A DNA stretch of 45,273 nucleotides from Candidatus Moraniibacteriota bacterium. Its GTDB lineage: Bacteria > Patescibacteriota > Minisyncoccia > Moranbacterales > UBA9337. Of the stretch, positions 33,238 to 42,356 are shown one piece after another; the first letter of the stretch is position 1; each line of letters begins with the position of its first letter. Position numbers and translations under genes: made by a program. The stretch spans positions 126,605-171,877 of the forward strand of contig JALSQF010000003.1 in the NCBI GenBank assembly GCA_026985555.1. The letters are read 5' to 3'. The notes under the pieces were generated by a model that saw nothing but the letters and a program-made list of their open reading frames with translations, was not told the DNA's origin and ran no database searches.

Positions 33238-34494
33238 ATGTCATTTTTTAATCTTTTTAAAAAATATCCTAGAATCTTATTGGCTTTAGATATAGGAACG
33301 GAAGTAGTAAAAGCTTTAGCAGTAGAGGTGGATAGTGAAAATAAAAAAGGTGTCGTTGTGGGGGTGGGAAAGGTTTATCAAAAAATAGGTAATATGCAAA
33401 GTGGAGCTGTTTCAGATATTAGCGGAGTAATTGAAAGCGCGCGCAGGGCCATTGAAATTGCTAAAAATAATGCGGAGATAAAAAAAACTCCGGATGTGAT
33501 TGTAGGTATTGCAGGAGAACTAGTAAAAGGAACAACTACTATTGTGCATTATGAAAGAGTTAAGCCAGATGTTAAAATTGATAAAGACGAACTTAAAACC
33601 ATTATAGAAAAGGTTCAACAAAAAGCTTATGAAAAAATTAAGAATCAATTGGCTTTAGAAATAGGTCAGTCTGAAATAGATATAAAACTAGTTAATGCTG
33701 CTATAGCAGATGTAACTATTGATGGATATAAAGTTAGTGATCCTTTAGGTTTTCAAGGTAGAGAAGTTTCTATTGCTGTTTTTAATGCTTATGCGCCTAT
33801 GATTCATTTAGGAGCCTTACAGACGATTGCTAGTAAACTAAATATTAATTTAGTTAGTATTGTGGCAGAACCTTATGCTGTAGCTAAATCAGTAGGTTTT
33901 GAAGATGATCCTGAATTTGGAGCTATTTTTGTTGATGTAGGTGGAGGAACGACAGATATTGCAGTAGTGCGTAACGGAGGATTAGAGGGAACAAAAATGT
34001 TTGCTTTAGGTGGTCGCGCTTTTACTAAGCGATTAGCTAGAGAATTAAATATTAGTTTTCGGGAAGCCGAAAAATTAAAAATTCACTATTCTTTAGGAGA
34101 ATTAGGAAAAGATGTTTCAGCTAAAATTAGAACTATTTTTAGAGAGGATAGCAGGGTTTGGCTAAGTGGAATAGAGTTGTCTTTAGAAGAATTTTCAGAA
34201 AATAATTTATTACCACCAAGAATATTTTTGTGTGGCGGAGGATCAGCTTTGCCAGAAATAAAAAAAGTTTTAGATAAGGGAGAATGGTCAAAGAGGTTAC
34301 CTTTTAGTAAACAACCAGTAGTTAGTTTTTTACAACCTAAAGATGTTTATAGAATTATTGATAAAACGGATAAATTAACTAATCCACAGGATGTTACGCC
34401 TATGGGATTAGCTAGTCTTCTAGTTGATTTTGTAGAGGAAAAGCGAGAAATAGCCAGTATTTTACAGGAAGCAATGGAGAATATTAGTAATTAA
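33238..34494 (+). CDS. FtsA/PilM-like actin-fold ATPase
   Basis: A 418-residue protein of the FtsA/PilM family, membrane-associated actin homologues of cell division or type IV pili. Phosphate-1 is A-L-D18-I-G-T, phosphate-2 F-V-D233-V-G-G-G-T-T-D240, and the adenosine motif L-C-G-G-G-S-A-L (about 331-338). Between them lies an SHS2-type insert at about 85-165 as in FtsA. Two possibilities remain: a divergent FtsA, or a PilM-like partner of the adjacent membrane protein. The lack of an FtsA C-terminal amphipathic helix and the neighbour with a single TM favour the PilM-like reading (inference). No ftsZ is adjacent. Confidence 0.85.
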   Translation: MSFFNLFKKYPRILLALDIGTEVVKALAVEVDSENKKGVVVGVGKVYQKIGNMQSGAVSDISGVIESARRAIEIAKNNAEIKKTPDVIVGIAGELVKGTTTIVHYERVKPDVKIDKDELKTIIEKVQQKAYEKIKNQLALEIGQSEIDIKLVNAAIADVTIDGYKVSDPLGFQGREVSIAVFNAYAPMIHLGALQTIASKLNINLVSIVAEPYAVAKSVGFEDDPEFGAIFVDVGGGTTDIAVVRNGGLEGTKMFALGGRAFTKRLARELNISFREAEKLKIHYSLGELGKDVSAKIRTIFREDSRVWLSGIELSLEEFSENNLLPPRIFLCGGGSALPEIKKVLDKGEWSKRLPFSKQPVVSFLQPKDVYRIIDKTDKLTNPQDVTPMGLASLLVDFVEEKREIASILQEAMENISN

Positions 34495-34512
34495 TTTTTT
34501 CTATTTTTTTAT

Positions 34513-36444
34513 ATGGCGAAAGTATTTTATATTGCTGGTGATGAAGAAATTACATCAGTAATTGATAAATTTAGAAGTAGCTCGGTTAAGGAAATAATTT
34601 TTGTAGTTCCTCCAAGAGCTTTAGTTTTGCAAAGTATAGTTAATTTAAAGCTTTTAAAAAGAGAAGCAGATAAATTAAAAAGAAAAATTATTTTAGTTAC
34701 CAAAGATGAAAATGGTAGATCACTAGCTCAAAAGGTGAATATTTTAGTGGTTCAATCCTTAGATGAACTCAGCACCTTAGTGAAAAAGAATGCTATAAAA
34801 GCTCAAATTAAAAAAAATAAATCATTAGCTAAAGTGGTTGCTCTACAAAATAATTCTCAACAATCAAAAAATAGACTAGAAGAATTGGGAAGTGATAAAT
34901 TTTTTCTTCAACCGGCTAGAAAAAAAATAAATAAAATTATTAAAAATAATAGTGATGTTAATAATTCAGTAACTAAAAAAAACATTGTTCCGAGAAAAAC
35001 AATAGAAAAAGAAAGAGAAAAGATTGTAAAAAAAACGAATAATCAAAAGAAAAAAATAATAGATTTTTGGAGAATAACGACAAGAAAAAAAGATAAAACT
35101 TTACAACCAAAAGAAAAAGAAAAATCAAAAGAAAGAAATGAGCAAAAGCTTCACTCAAAATTTTCCTCTAACCATACTAAAGAATTAGAAGAGATTTTTA
35201 GCAAAAGAATATCTCAATCTAATTCTCAATCGCAGGAGAAAACTTCTTCATTTAATTCTCAATTAAAAATTAAAACTGGAGCTAAAAAATATCAAAAAAA
35301 CAAAGTTTCTCTAAAAGCCAAGTTATGGCTAGGAGGATTGTCTTTGTTTTTAGTAGCGTTATCTGTTTTTTTGTTTGTTTATTTATGGTTACCGAAAGCT
35401 TTGGTAAAAATAGATTTAAAGTCCTATGAAAAAGAAGTAGAATTAATTACGCAGTCTTCTATTAAGCCAGTTAATAATGAAATTCCAATGAGAATTATTG
35501 AAGGTGAAGAAGAAATTACAAAAAATTATTTAGCTTCAGGAAAAAGCAAAATAGCAGACAAAAAAGCTAGAGGAGTAGTAACAATTTATAATCAGTCAAG
35601 TAAAAAGCAACCATTAATAGCTACGACACGAATAATGACTAAAGACGGTAAAGTTTTTCGTTTAATAAAGAATGTGATGGTTCCTTCTAAAAATAAAGAT
35701 AATTCTCCAGGAGAAGTTATTGTAGGAGTAGTAGCAGACAAAGCAGGTGAAGATTTTAATATTGGACCGAGTAAATTTACCATTCCTGGATTAGAAGGAA
35801 GTCCGATTTATAAAGATATTTATGCAAAATCTGATAGCAATATGATTGGAGGAGGAGGGGAAACAGAAATGAAGGTGGTTTTAGCTTCAGATATTAAAGA
35901 AGCTCAAGATAAAACCTTAAGACAGTTGATAGATAAGATAGTAAGCAAAGAAAAAGTTAAAATTAAAAAGAATGAAGATTTTACTAAAGATATGCTTCAA
36001 TATGATATTATTGAAAATTTTGCTTTTCCTAGTGAAGGTATGATTACAAAAAGTTTTAGTTATAAGATTAAAGTTAAATATAAATTAGCAGTTTTTGATG
36101 AAGAAATTTTAAAAAAAGAAATTATAAAAAAAGCTCAAGATTTTATTAAAAACAAAAACAATATTGAATGGACGATAAAAGTGAAAGAAATAAATTTTGG
36201 AAAAAATGATTGTGATTATAATAAAAATGTTTGTTTAATTAAAGCCAATGGCAAAATTTCTTTTGATACAGTTTTTGATAAAGATAAATTTAAAAAAGAA
36301 ATTTTAGGAAAGAACGAAAGTGATCTTCAAGGAATAATTAAAAAATATCCTCAAATTCAAAAAATAAAAATTGAATTTTCTCCTAAATATTTACCTATTA
36401 AAATCCCGCTATATTCTAAAAAAGTAGAATTAATTGTTAAATAA
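34513..36444 (+). CDS. Bitopic envelope protein with baseplate-J-like outer region
   Basis: A 643-residue protein of a type frequent in Patescibacteria. Residues 1-105 are a folded cytosolic domain (D-E-E-I-T-S-V-I-D-K-F-R, V-V-P-P-R-A, S-I-V-N-L-K-L-L-K-R-E-A, I-I-L-V-T-K-D-E-N-G). Residues 106-265 are a Lys/Gln/Ser-rich linker. One TM helix lies at about 270-293. The outer part includes T-I-Y-N-Q-S-S, R-I-M-T-K-D-G-K-V-F-R-L and G-E-D-F-N-I-G-P-S-K-F-T-I-P-G-L, a pattern often annotated as Baseplate_J-like. It starts 19 nt after the actin-like ATPase gene; a PilM-PilN type pairing is likely but unproven. Confidence 0.75.
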   Translation: MAKVFYIAGDEEITSVIDKFRSSSVKEIIFVVPPRALVLQSIVNLKLLKREADKLKRKIILVTKDENGRSLAQKVNILVVQSLDELSTLVKKNAIKAQIKKNKSLAKVVALQNNSQQSKNRLEELGSDKFFLQPARKKINKIIKNNSDVNNSVTKKNIVPRKTIEKEREKIVKKTNNQKKKIIDFWRITTRKKDKTLQPKEKEKSKERNEQKLHSKFSSNHTKELEEIFSKRISQSNSQSQEKTSSFNSQLKIKTGAKKYQKNKVSLKAKLWLGGLSLFLVALSVFLFVYLWLPKALVKIDLKSYEKEVELITQSSIKPVNNEIPMRIIEGEEEITKNYLASGKSKIADKKARGVVTIYNQSSKKQPLIATTRIMTKDGKVFRLIKNVMVPSKNKDNSPGEVIVGVVADKAGEDFNIGPSKFTIPGLEGSPIYKDIYAKSDSNMIGGGGETEMKVVLASDIKEAQDKTLRQLIDKIVSKEKVKIKKNEDFTKDMLQYDIIENFAFPSEGMITKSFSYKIKVKYKLAVFDEEILKKEIIKKAQDFIKNKNNIEWTIKVKEINFGKNDCDYNKNVCLIKANGKISFDTVFDKDKFKKEILGKNESDLQGIIKKYPQIQKIKIEFSPKYLPIKIPLYSKKVELIVK

Positions 36445-36454
36445 TTTTATTTCA

Positions 36455-37576
36455 ATGAAAATTGCTTTAGTGCATGATTATTTAGTGCAATACGGAGGAG
36501 CCGAGAGAGTATTAGAGTCTTTTGCTGAAATTTTTCCTCAGGCGCATATTTATACAATAGTTTCTGATAAAAAAATTATTAAAAGATCTTTTAGTTCTAA
36601 AATTATTCATACTTCTTTTTTGCAAAAAAATTTATTAGCGCGTCGTTGGCACAGACTTTTTCCCTTACTAATGCCTTTAGCTATAGAACAATTTGATTTT
36701 TCTCAATACGATATAGTTTTATCCGATTCTTCTAGCTATGCTAAAGGAATCATCACTCATCCTCACACCTTACATATTTCTTATGTGCATACTCCTATGC
36801 GATATGCTTGGGATGATTGTCAAAAATATACTCAAGATTTTGGTTTTCCACGTTGGATTAAAAATATGATTCCTTTTGCTATGAATTATTTAAGAATATG
36901 GGATAGGATTAGTTTTTCTAGAGTAGATAAGGTAATAGCTAATTCTAATTTTGTAGCAAAGAGAATTAAAAAATATTATCATCGTTCAGCTCAAGTTATT
37001 CATCCTCCAGTTAATATAGAAAATTTTTATGTTAATTCTCAACAAAAATCTTATTATTTGATGGTGGGTAGATTAATTGCCTATAAGAGACATGATATTG
37101 CTATAAAAGCTTTTAATCAATTAGGATTACCTTTAAAAATTATCGGTCGTGGTCCAGAATTGAAACGTTTGAAAAAAATAGCTAATTCTAATATAGAATT
37201 TTTAGAGAGAGTATCAGATAAAGAATTACCTCATTATTATGCTCAGTGTCAAGCTTTTATTTTTCCGCAAGAAGAAGATTTTGGAATTGTTGCCATTGAA
37301 GCTATGGCATCAGGAAGGCCCTTAATTGCATTTAAAGGGGGAGATATTGTAGAACATTTAGAAAATAATAAAACAGGTATTTTTTTTGAAAAACAAACAC
37401 CAGAAAGTATTATTAAAGCTGTAAAAAAAAGTCAGAAAATCAATTTTAATTCAGCATATATACATTCCCAAGCGCTTAAATTTGATAAGAAAATATTTCA
37501 AAGAAAAATAAAAAAATATATAGAAAAAGAATTTGAAAAACATATAGACAAAAAAAATAAAGGTGTATTGAATTAA
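36455..37576 (+). CDS. GT4-family glycosyltransferase
   Basis: A 373-residue GT-B glycosyltransferase. The ATG at 36455 is chosen, 10 nt after the previous stop, because the fold begins M-K-I-A-L-V-H-D-Y-L-V-Q-Y-G-G-A-E-R; a TTG at 36434 would overlap the preceding gene. The C-terminal half has H-P-P-V-N-I, M-V-G-R-L-I-A-Y-K-R-H-D-I-A-I-K-A-F, and the E-x7-E motif E274-D-F-G-I-V-A-I-E282 followed by M-A-S-G-R-P-L-I-A. Donor and acceptor are unknown; the protein resembles mannosyl- or galactosyltransferases of surface polysaccharide assembly. Confidence 0.92.
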   Translation: MKIALVHDYLVQYGGAERVLESFAEIFPQAHIYTIVSDKKIIKRSFSSKIIHTSFLQKNLLARRWHRLFPLLMPLAIEQFDFSQYDIVLSDSSSYAKGIITHPHTLHISYVHTPMRYAWDDCQKYTQDFGFPRWIKNMIPFAMNYLRIWDRISFSRVDKVIANSNFVAKRIKKYYHRSAQVIHPPVNIENFYVNSQQKSYYLMVGRLIAYKRHDIAIKAFNQLGLPLKIIGRGPELKRLKKIANSNIEFLERVSDKELPHYYAQCQAFIFPQEEDFGIVAIEAMASGRPLIAFKGGDIVEHLENNKTGIFFEKQTPESIIKAVKKSQKINFNSAYIHSQALKFDKKIFQRKIKKYIEKEFEKHIDKKNKGVLN

Positions 37577-37777
37577 ATATTTAAAGATTGTATAAATTAT
37601 GTAAAATAAGATATATTGAAAATATATTAAAAAATAAATGGTAAATTAAAAGTATTTAAAAATTTAAGAGAGGAATTTTTTAGACTTAGTTTTTGGAGAA
37701 TTTAAAATTGAAATTAGAGAAGTTAGTTTGAATTTCAATTGAGTAGTTCATTTTAAAAGTAATCATTTTTCAAAAGC

Positions 37778-37806
37778 TTGCTTACTAAAATAAAATATGT
37801 TATATT
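37778..37806 (+). promoter_or_regulatory. Predicted extended -10 promoter before the DUF4870-like gene
   Basis: TTGCTT at 37778-37783, a 17-nt spacer and TATATT at 37801-37806 with TGT directly before it. The preceding 200 nt of this gap hold only a 10-bp hairpin (37706-37715 with 37731-37740) without a T tract. Confidence 0.6.
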
Positions 37807-37875
37807 AGAATAAATTTAATAATTTAAAAAATATTTTAAATTTTAATTTTTTAAAATTTAAAATTTTAGAAAAAT

Positions 37876-38307
37876 ATGGAAGAACAAAAAAATCAAACAA
37901 TAGAAACAGAACAACAGGAATCAAAACAAGAAAATAATGATGTTGAGCAAATGACAATGGAAGCGGATAGTGGAAATAATGCTAGCGATTCTAAAGAAGT
38001 AGATGATAATAAAATTATGGCTATTATTGGTTATATCATTCCTTTGTTGTTTTTTATTCCCTTACTAGATAATGAAAAGAAAAAAATTCCTTTTGTTAAG
38101 TTCCATGCTAATCAACAATTAAATTTATTATTAGCCGGATTTATTGTTAGCACTTTAGGGGGAATTATTCCAGTGTTAGGATGGTTTATAATTTTACCTT
38201 TAGGAATGATAGCTTCATTAGTATTAGCTGTTATAGGAGTAATTAATGCTTCTAAAGGTGAAATGAAAGAATTGCCTCTTATTGGTGGATTTCAATTGAT
38301 TAAATAA
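37876..38307 (+). CDS. DUF4870-like small membrane protein
   Basis: A 143-residue protein. Residues 1-50 are Glu/Gln/Asn-rich and probably disordered. The rest matches the DUF4870/Tic20-like membrane family: K-I-M-A-I-I-G-Y-I-I-P-L-L-F-F-I-P-L-L, then F-V-K-F-H-A-N-Q-Q-L-N-L-L-L, and two further hydrophobic helices with P-V-L-G-W and G-V-I-N-A-S-K-G-E. The characteristic H-A-N-Q-Q is present. Function is unknown. It is a single-gene unit between its own promoter and a strong terminator. Confidence 0.85.
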   Translation: MEEQKNQTIETEQQESKQENNDVEQMTMEADSGNNASDSKEVDDNKIMAIIGYIIPLLFFIPLLDNEKKKIPFVKFHANQQLNLLLAGFIVSTLGGIIPVLGWFIILPLGMIASLVLAVIGVINASKGEMKELPLIGGFQLIK

Positions 38308-38323
38308 TTTCTTTCAAATATTT

Positions 38324-38357
38324 AAAAAAGAAACTATTGTTGAATAGTTTCTTTTTT
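38324..38357 (+). terminator. Intrinsic terminator overlapping the pyk promoter
   Basis: A perfect 15-bp stem, 38324-38338 with 38343-38357, loop GTTG, ending in T6 (AAAAAAGAAACTATT / AATAGTTTCTTTTTT). The hairpin closes the DUF4870-like gene and contains most of the next promoter. Confidence 0.93.
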
Positions 38358-38365
38358 GTTATACT
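38337..38365 (+). promoter_or_regulatory. Predicted pyk promoter within the terminator
   Basis: TTGTTG at 38337-38342, a 17-nt spacer and TATACT at 38360-38365. The -35 box is the loop and part of the stem of the terminator. Predicted start near 38372, about 54 nt before pyk. Confidence 0.5.
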
Positions 38366-38425
38366 ATTAAAGTTATATAATTTTAAGAATCGTTTTTTTA
38401 TTTATTAAAATAAAAAGATAAAATT

Positions 38426-39856
38426 ATGCAGACTAAAACAAGAATAGTGGCTACTTTAGGTCCGGCGTCAGAAAAAAAAGATATTTTAAAGCAAATGATT
38501 AAAAACGGTATGAGGATAGCACGTTTAAATTTTTCACACGGAAGCTATATTTGGCATCGTAAAGCAATAAAAAATATTCGTGAGTTAGCTAAGGAGTTAA
38601 ATGTTAACATAGGAATTTTAGGAGATTTACAAGGACCAAGAATTAGGGTGCAAATAGCAGAGGATTTAAAAATTGAGAGAGGAGAAAAAATTTTAGTGGT
38701 AGATGGAAGTCAAAAAAAGACGTTTCAACGTTTTGATAGGCCGTTTTTCTTTCTAGATTATCCTCATATTATAAAAAATATCAGGAAGGATAGTGAAATT
38801 TTAATAGAAGATGGTTTAATTAGTTTGAAGGTTCTTGAAAACAGAAAAGAATACTTAGTAACAAAGGTTATAGATGGTGGAATTATACGTAATCATAAGG
38901 GTGTTAATATACCGGGAGTAGATTTAAATATTGATGTTATTACTCAAAAAGACAAGAAGGATTTAGATTTTATTTTAAAAGAAAAACTAGATTTTATTGC
39001 TCTTTCTTTTGTTAGTTCTAGCGAAGATATTCAATATTTAAAACAACTAATTTTCAAAAAAACAAAAAAGAGGGAAAACGTTCCTTGGATAATTGCTAAA
39101 ATTGAAAGACAACAAGCTATTACCAATTTAGGTGAAATTTTGGATGAAGCTGATGGAGTTATGGTAGCGCGTGGGGATTTAGGTATAGAAATGGATGAAA
39201 ATAAATTAGCTGTTTTACAAAAAAGGATTATTGCCGAATCTTTAAAAAGAGCGAAACCGGTTATTGTAGCTACACAAATGTTAGATAGCATGATTAGAAA
39301 TCCTCGTCCTACAAGAGCAGAAGTGAGTGATGTTTCTAATGCTGTTATTGATCATACTGATGCAGTTATGCTTTCAGGAGAAAGTGCTAGTGGAAAATAT
39401 CCTGTAGAAAGTGTTTCTACTATGCAGAAAATTATTTATAGCACGGAAAAATCAATTTGGGACGATGAAAAAGTAAAACCATTAAGCATTAAACTTCAGT
39501 CAGAATATTCTGTTTTAGCTAGAAGCGCTTATGAATTAGCGGAAAGTTTTTCAGCTAAAGCCATTGTAGTAATTAGTTTAAGCGGATTTACGGCGCGATT
39601 AATTTCTCATTTTCGTCCTCAACAAAAAATATTAGTAGCTACTAATAGGCGTAAAACTTTTCATTATTTTTCTTTGTTATGGGGAGTGGAGGCTTATTTA
39701 TTTAAGAAAAAAGAAAAATTAGACTTACTTATAGATAAAACTATTAAGTTAGCCTTAAAAGAAAAATTATTAAAGGAAGGAGATAAAGTGGTTGTTTTGA
39801 TAGGAAGAAATATTAAAGGGAAGAAAATGCGATTAGTTGGAGTAAAATATATTTAA
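38426..39856 (+). CDS. pyk: Pyruvate kinase
   Basis: Makes pyruvate and ATP from phosphoenolpyruvate. The 476-residue protein shows K-T-R-I-V-A-T-L-G-P-A-S, the R-x-N-F-S-H-G region, G-D-L-Q-G-P-R-I-R, the catalytic-lysine signature I-A-K-I-E-R-Q-Q-A-I, G-V-M-V-A-R-G-D-L-G-I-E for Mg2+ and substrate, and A-T-Q-M-L-D-S-M. It has the normal bacterial length without the extra PEP-utiliser domain. It is the first gene of a unit with the DedA-PAP2 fusion and lgt. Confidence 0.97.
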   Translation: MQTKTRIVATLGPASEKKDILKQMIKNGMRIARLNFSHGSYIWHRKAIKNIRELAKELNVNIGILGDLQGPRIRVQIAEDLKIERGEKILVVDGSQKKTFQRFDRPFFFLDYPHIIKNIRKDSEILIEDGLISLKVLENRKEYLVTKVIDGGIIRNHKGVNIPGVDLNIDVITQKDKKDLDFILKEKLDFIALSFVSSSEDIQYLKQLIFKKTKKRENVPWIIAKIERQQAITNLGEILDEADGVMVARGDLGIEMDENKLAVLQKRIIAESLKRAKPVIVATQMLDSMIRNPRPTRAEVSDVSNAVIDHTDAVMLSGESASGKYPVESVSTMQKIIYSTEKSIWDDEKVKPLSIKLQSEYSVLARSAYELAESFSAKAIVVISLSGFTARLISHFRPQQKILVATNRRKTFHYFSLLWGVEAYLFKKKEKLDLLIDKTIKLALKEKLLKEGDKVVVLIGRNIKGKKMRLVGVKYI

Positions 39857-39893
39857 TTTTTTATAATAGTTTTAACTGGTGGTTGCTTTATTT

Positions 39894-41279
39894 ATGTCTG
39901 AAATATTAAATAATAATTTATTACTTGTTCAAATAATACATTCGTCTGGGTGGGGTTATGTTTTAGCTTTAGGTGCGTCTTTTTTGGAAACAATTTTGGC
40001 TTTAGGTTTATTTTTGCCCGGTTCTAGTGTAATTATGGTGTTAGGTGCTTTAAGCGCTTATCACTGGCTAAATTTTTATGGGGTGTTAATCTTTGCTATT
40101 ATGGGAGCTGTTTTAGGCGATAATTTAAATTATTATTTAGGAAAAAAATATGCTAGTAGTTATTTGAAAAAAGGTTTTTGGTTTTTGAAACCGGCTTACT
40201 TTAAAAAAGCGCAAATTTATTTTCAAAAACATGGAGGTAAAAGTGTTTTTTGGGGAAGGTTTATCCCTACTTTAAAAGAAGTCATACCTTTTATTGCGGG
40301 TGCCTTTCAAATGTCTCAAAAAGAGTTTATTTTTTGGAATATTTTAGGAGGAATAGGGTGGTCATTAGAATGGGCGGGAGCTGGTTATTTATTTGCTCAA
40401 TCTTTAAATTTAGCTCGGATTTGGTTATCGCGAGCAGGTTTTTTCTTTTTCTTTTTATTTTTATCTTTATCTTTTCTTTTTTATTTGCGTTGGTTAGTGG
40501 CTAAAAGAAAACAACAAGAAAAATATTGGCATTATCCTTTATGGAGATTCGCTTTGAAAATGATATTAAAAAATAAATGGTTACAAAAAAAAGAAAAACA
40601 ATCTCCTCAAACTTTTCTTTTTTTTCGTTCTCGTTTTGATGAAAAAAAGATAACAGGTTTATTTTTGACTTGGACGTTAACAATGTTAATTATTTTAGGG
40701 GGAATAATTATCTGGGGGAAAAAGATTATTTCTCTTCAACAAATTCCATGGTTAGATAAAATTACTATTAACCTAATTCACTTTATTCAAGTTTCAACAA
40801 TAGCTCAATATATAATGATAATAACTTATTTAGGTAAATGGTGGTTTGTTCTAATTTTAGCTGCATTTATTTCTTTATTTTGGTTACGAAAAAAAGAAAA
40901 AATATTTCTTATTCCTTTCTGGATAATTTTGTTAGGAGGGGAGCTTTCCGCTCATTGGATTAAAAAATTAATTGGTCGTCATCGTCCTGAAGCAATTTTT
41001 TCTTTTGAAAAAACCTATTCTTTTCCTAGCGGACACGCTACCTTAGCTATGATTTTTTACGGCTTTTTAACTTACTATTTCATAAAAAAAAGTAAAATAT
41101 GGGAAAAGCAATTAAATTATTTTTGGATAGGAATAAGTTTAATTATATTGATTGGATTTACGCGTCTTTATTTAGGAGTGCATTATTTAAGTGATGTAAT
41201 AGCGGGTTATTTAGTGGGTTTAGTTTGGCTAATATGGGGAATTATTTTAGTTAACTGGCAAATTAAATCAAAAAAATAA
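39894..41279 (+). CDS. DedA and PAP2 fusion membrane protein
   Basis: A 461-residue fusion from the ATG at 39894; a GTG at 39879 is rejected as too close to the previous gene and without added homology. Residues 1-200 are a DedA/SNARE-associated (VTT) domain with F-L-P-G-S-S, G-D-N-L-N-Y-Y-L-G-K and F-W-G-R-F-I-P; such proteins flip or recycle lipid carriers. Residues 245-460 form a PAP2 phosphatase with K-K-L-I-G-R-H-R-P, P-S-G-H and T-R-L-Y-L-G-V-H-Y-L-S-D-V, the three motifs of the active site. Known fusions of this kind are thought to act in undecaprenyl-phosphate recycling. Position before lgt and in reach of mreBC supports an envelope role. Confidence 0.9.
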   Translation: MSEILNNNLLLVQIIHSSGWGYVLALGASFLETILALGLFLPGSSVIMVLGALSAYHWLNFYGVLIFAIMGAVLGDNLNYYLGKKYASSYLKKGFWFLKPAYFKKAQIYFQKHGGKSVFWGRFIPTLKEVIPFIAGAFQMSQKEFIFWNILGGIGWSLEWAGAGYLFAQSLNLARIWLSRAGFFFFFLFLSLSFLFYLRWLVAKRKQQEKYWHYPLWRFALKMILKNKWLQKKEKQSPQTFLFFRSRFDEKKITGLFLTWTLTMLIILGGIIIWGKKIISLQQIPWLDKITINLIHFIQVSTIAQYIMIITYLGKWWFVLILAAFISLFWLRKKEKIFLIPFWIILLGGELSAHWIKKLIGRHRPEAIFSFEKTYSFPSGHATLAMIFYGFLTYYFIKKSKIWEKQLNYFWIGISLIILIGFTRLYLGVHYLSDVIAGYLVGLVWLIWGIILVNWQIKSKK

Positions 41280-41292
41280 TCAGATTGTAATT

Positions 41293-42183
41293 ATGTTGAA
41301 CTTCTATCAACACCTGCCAGAAAAAATTAATCCTTTAATTTTTAATTTTGATTTTTTTTCTTTGCGCTGGTATTCGCTGATGTTTCTTTTTGCATTATTA
41401 ATGGTTTATTTTTTCTTGAAAAAACAAATATTTTTTCAAGAAAAAAATAAAAAGAATATTGATTGGGATATTTTTTTTATTTATATGGCAATAGGAATTT
41501 TATTGGGAGGACGTTTAGGATATGTTTTTTTTTATGATCTATCTTATTATTTGCACCATTGGCAGGAAATTTTTTGGCCATTTTTTTATGATCAAAATCA
41601 ACAAAAATTAATTTGGCAGGGGATTTCAGGAATGAGTTATCATGGAGGATTGATAGGAGCTTTAATAATGGGTATAATTTTTTGCTATCATTACAAAATA
41701 GATTTTCTTTGGTTAGCTGATCAAATTGCATTAGTAACTCCTTTGGGATATTTTTGGGGAAGAATAGGAAATTTTTTGAATAGGGAATTATATGGAAGAC
41801 CTACTCAAAAATTTTGGGGAATGTATTTTAAGGGAGAAAATTTTTTGCGTCATCCTTCTCAATTATATGAAGCTTTAGGAGAAGGAATATTATTATTTTT
41901 TATTTTATTTTTCATTAAAAATAGATGTTGGCAAAAAAGAAAAAGAGAAAAAAACAGCAGTTTTTGTACTCAAAAAGGTTATCTTTTTTTAAGCTATATT
42001 CTTTTTTATAATTTAATTCGTTTTGGAATAGAGTTTTTTCGTCAATCAGACGAACAGATTGGTTTAATCTGGAATATATTAACCTTAGGTCAGATATTAT
42101 CTTTATTTTTTATAATATTTGCTATTCTATTATTTTTCTTCTTTTTTAATTTTGACAACAATAAGGATAAAAAAGAAAAATAG
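41293..42183 (+). CDS. lgt: Prolipoprotein diacylglyceryl transferase
   Basis: Attaches diacylglycerol to the lipobox cysteine of lipoproteins. The 296-residue multi-pass protein has G-G-R-L-G-Y-V, H117 in M-S-Y-H-G-G, the signature R157-I-G-N-F-L-N-R-E-L-Y-G and R-H-P-S-Q-L-Y-E, all conserved in Lgt. The two final helices are rich in Phe and the C-terminus is charged. It begins 14 nt after the DedA-PAP2 gene and ends with TAG. Confidence 0.95.
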   Translation: MLNFYQHLPEKINPLIFNFDFFSLRWYSLMFLFALLMVYFFLKKQIFFQEKNKKNIDWDIFFIYMAIGILLGGRLGYVFFYDLSYYLHHWQEIFWPFFYDQNQQKLIWQGISGMSYHGGLIGALIMGIIFCYHYKIDFLWLADQIALVTPLGYFWGRIGNFLNRELYGRPTQKFWGMYFKGENFLRHPSQLYEALGEGILLFFILFFIKNRCWQKRKREKNSSFCTQKGYLFLSYILFYNLIRFGIEFFRQSDEQIGLIWNILTLGQILSLFFIIFAILLFFFFFNFDNNKDKKEK

Positions 42184-42356
42184 AAAAGTATTTAAAATTT
42201 TTTCAAGCTTTTAATGAGATATAAGTATAAGTTTATAGAATGGTTTACGAGAGGATTATTTTGTATAATTTTTTTGTATAATTTTTTAGACAAAATAATA
42301 TTTTTATGTTAGTTTTTATTTGATAGTTATTTAATGAAATTAAAATTCGTTTTTTT

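Noticed and set aside
37706-37740. 10-bp hairpin after the glycosyltransferase gene as a terminator
   Set aside because: Nearly all A-T pairs, a 15-nt loop and no T tract; more than 100 nt from the stop codon.
42261-42288. Repeated TTGTATAATTTTTT before mreB as a tandem promoter
   Set aside because: TATAAT occurs twice but no convincing -35 at 16-18 nt from either; kept only as a remark in the mreB entry.
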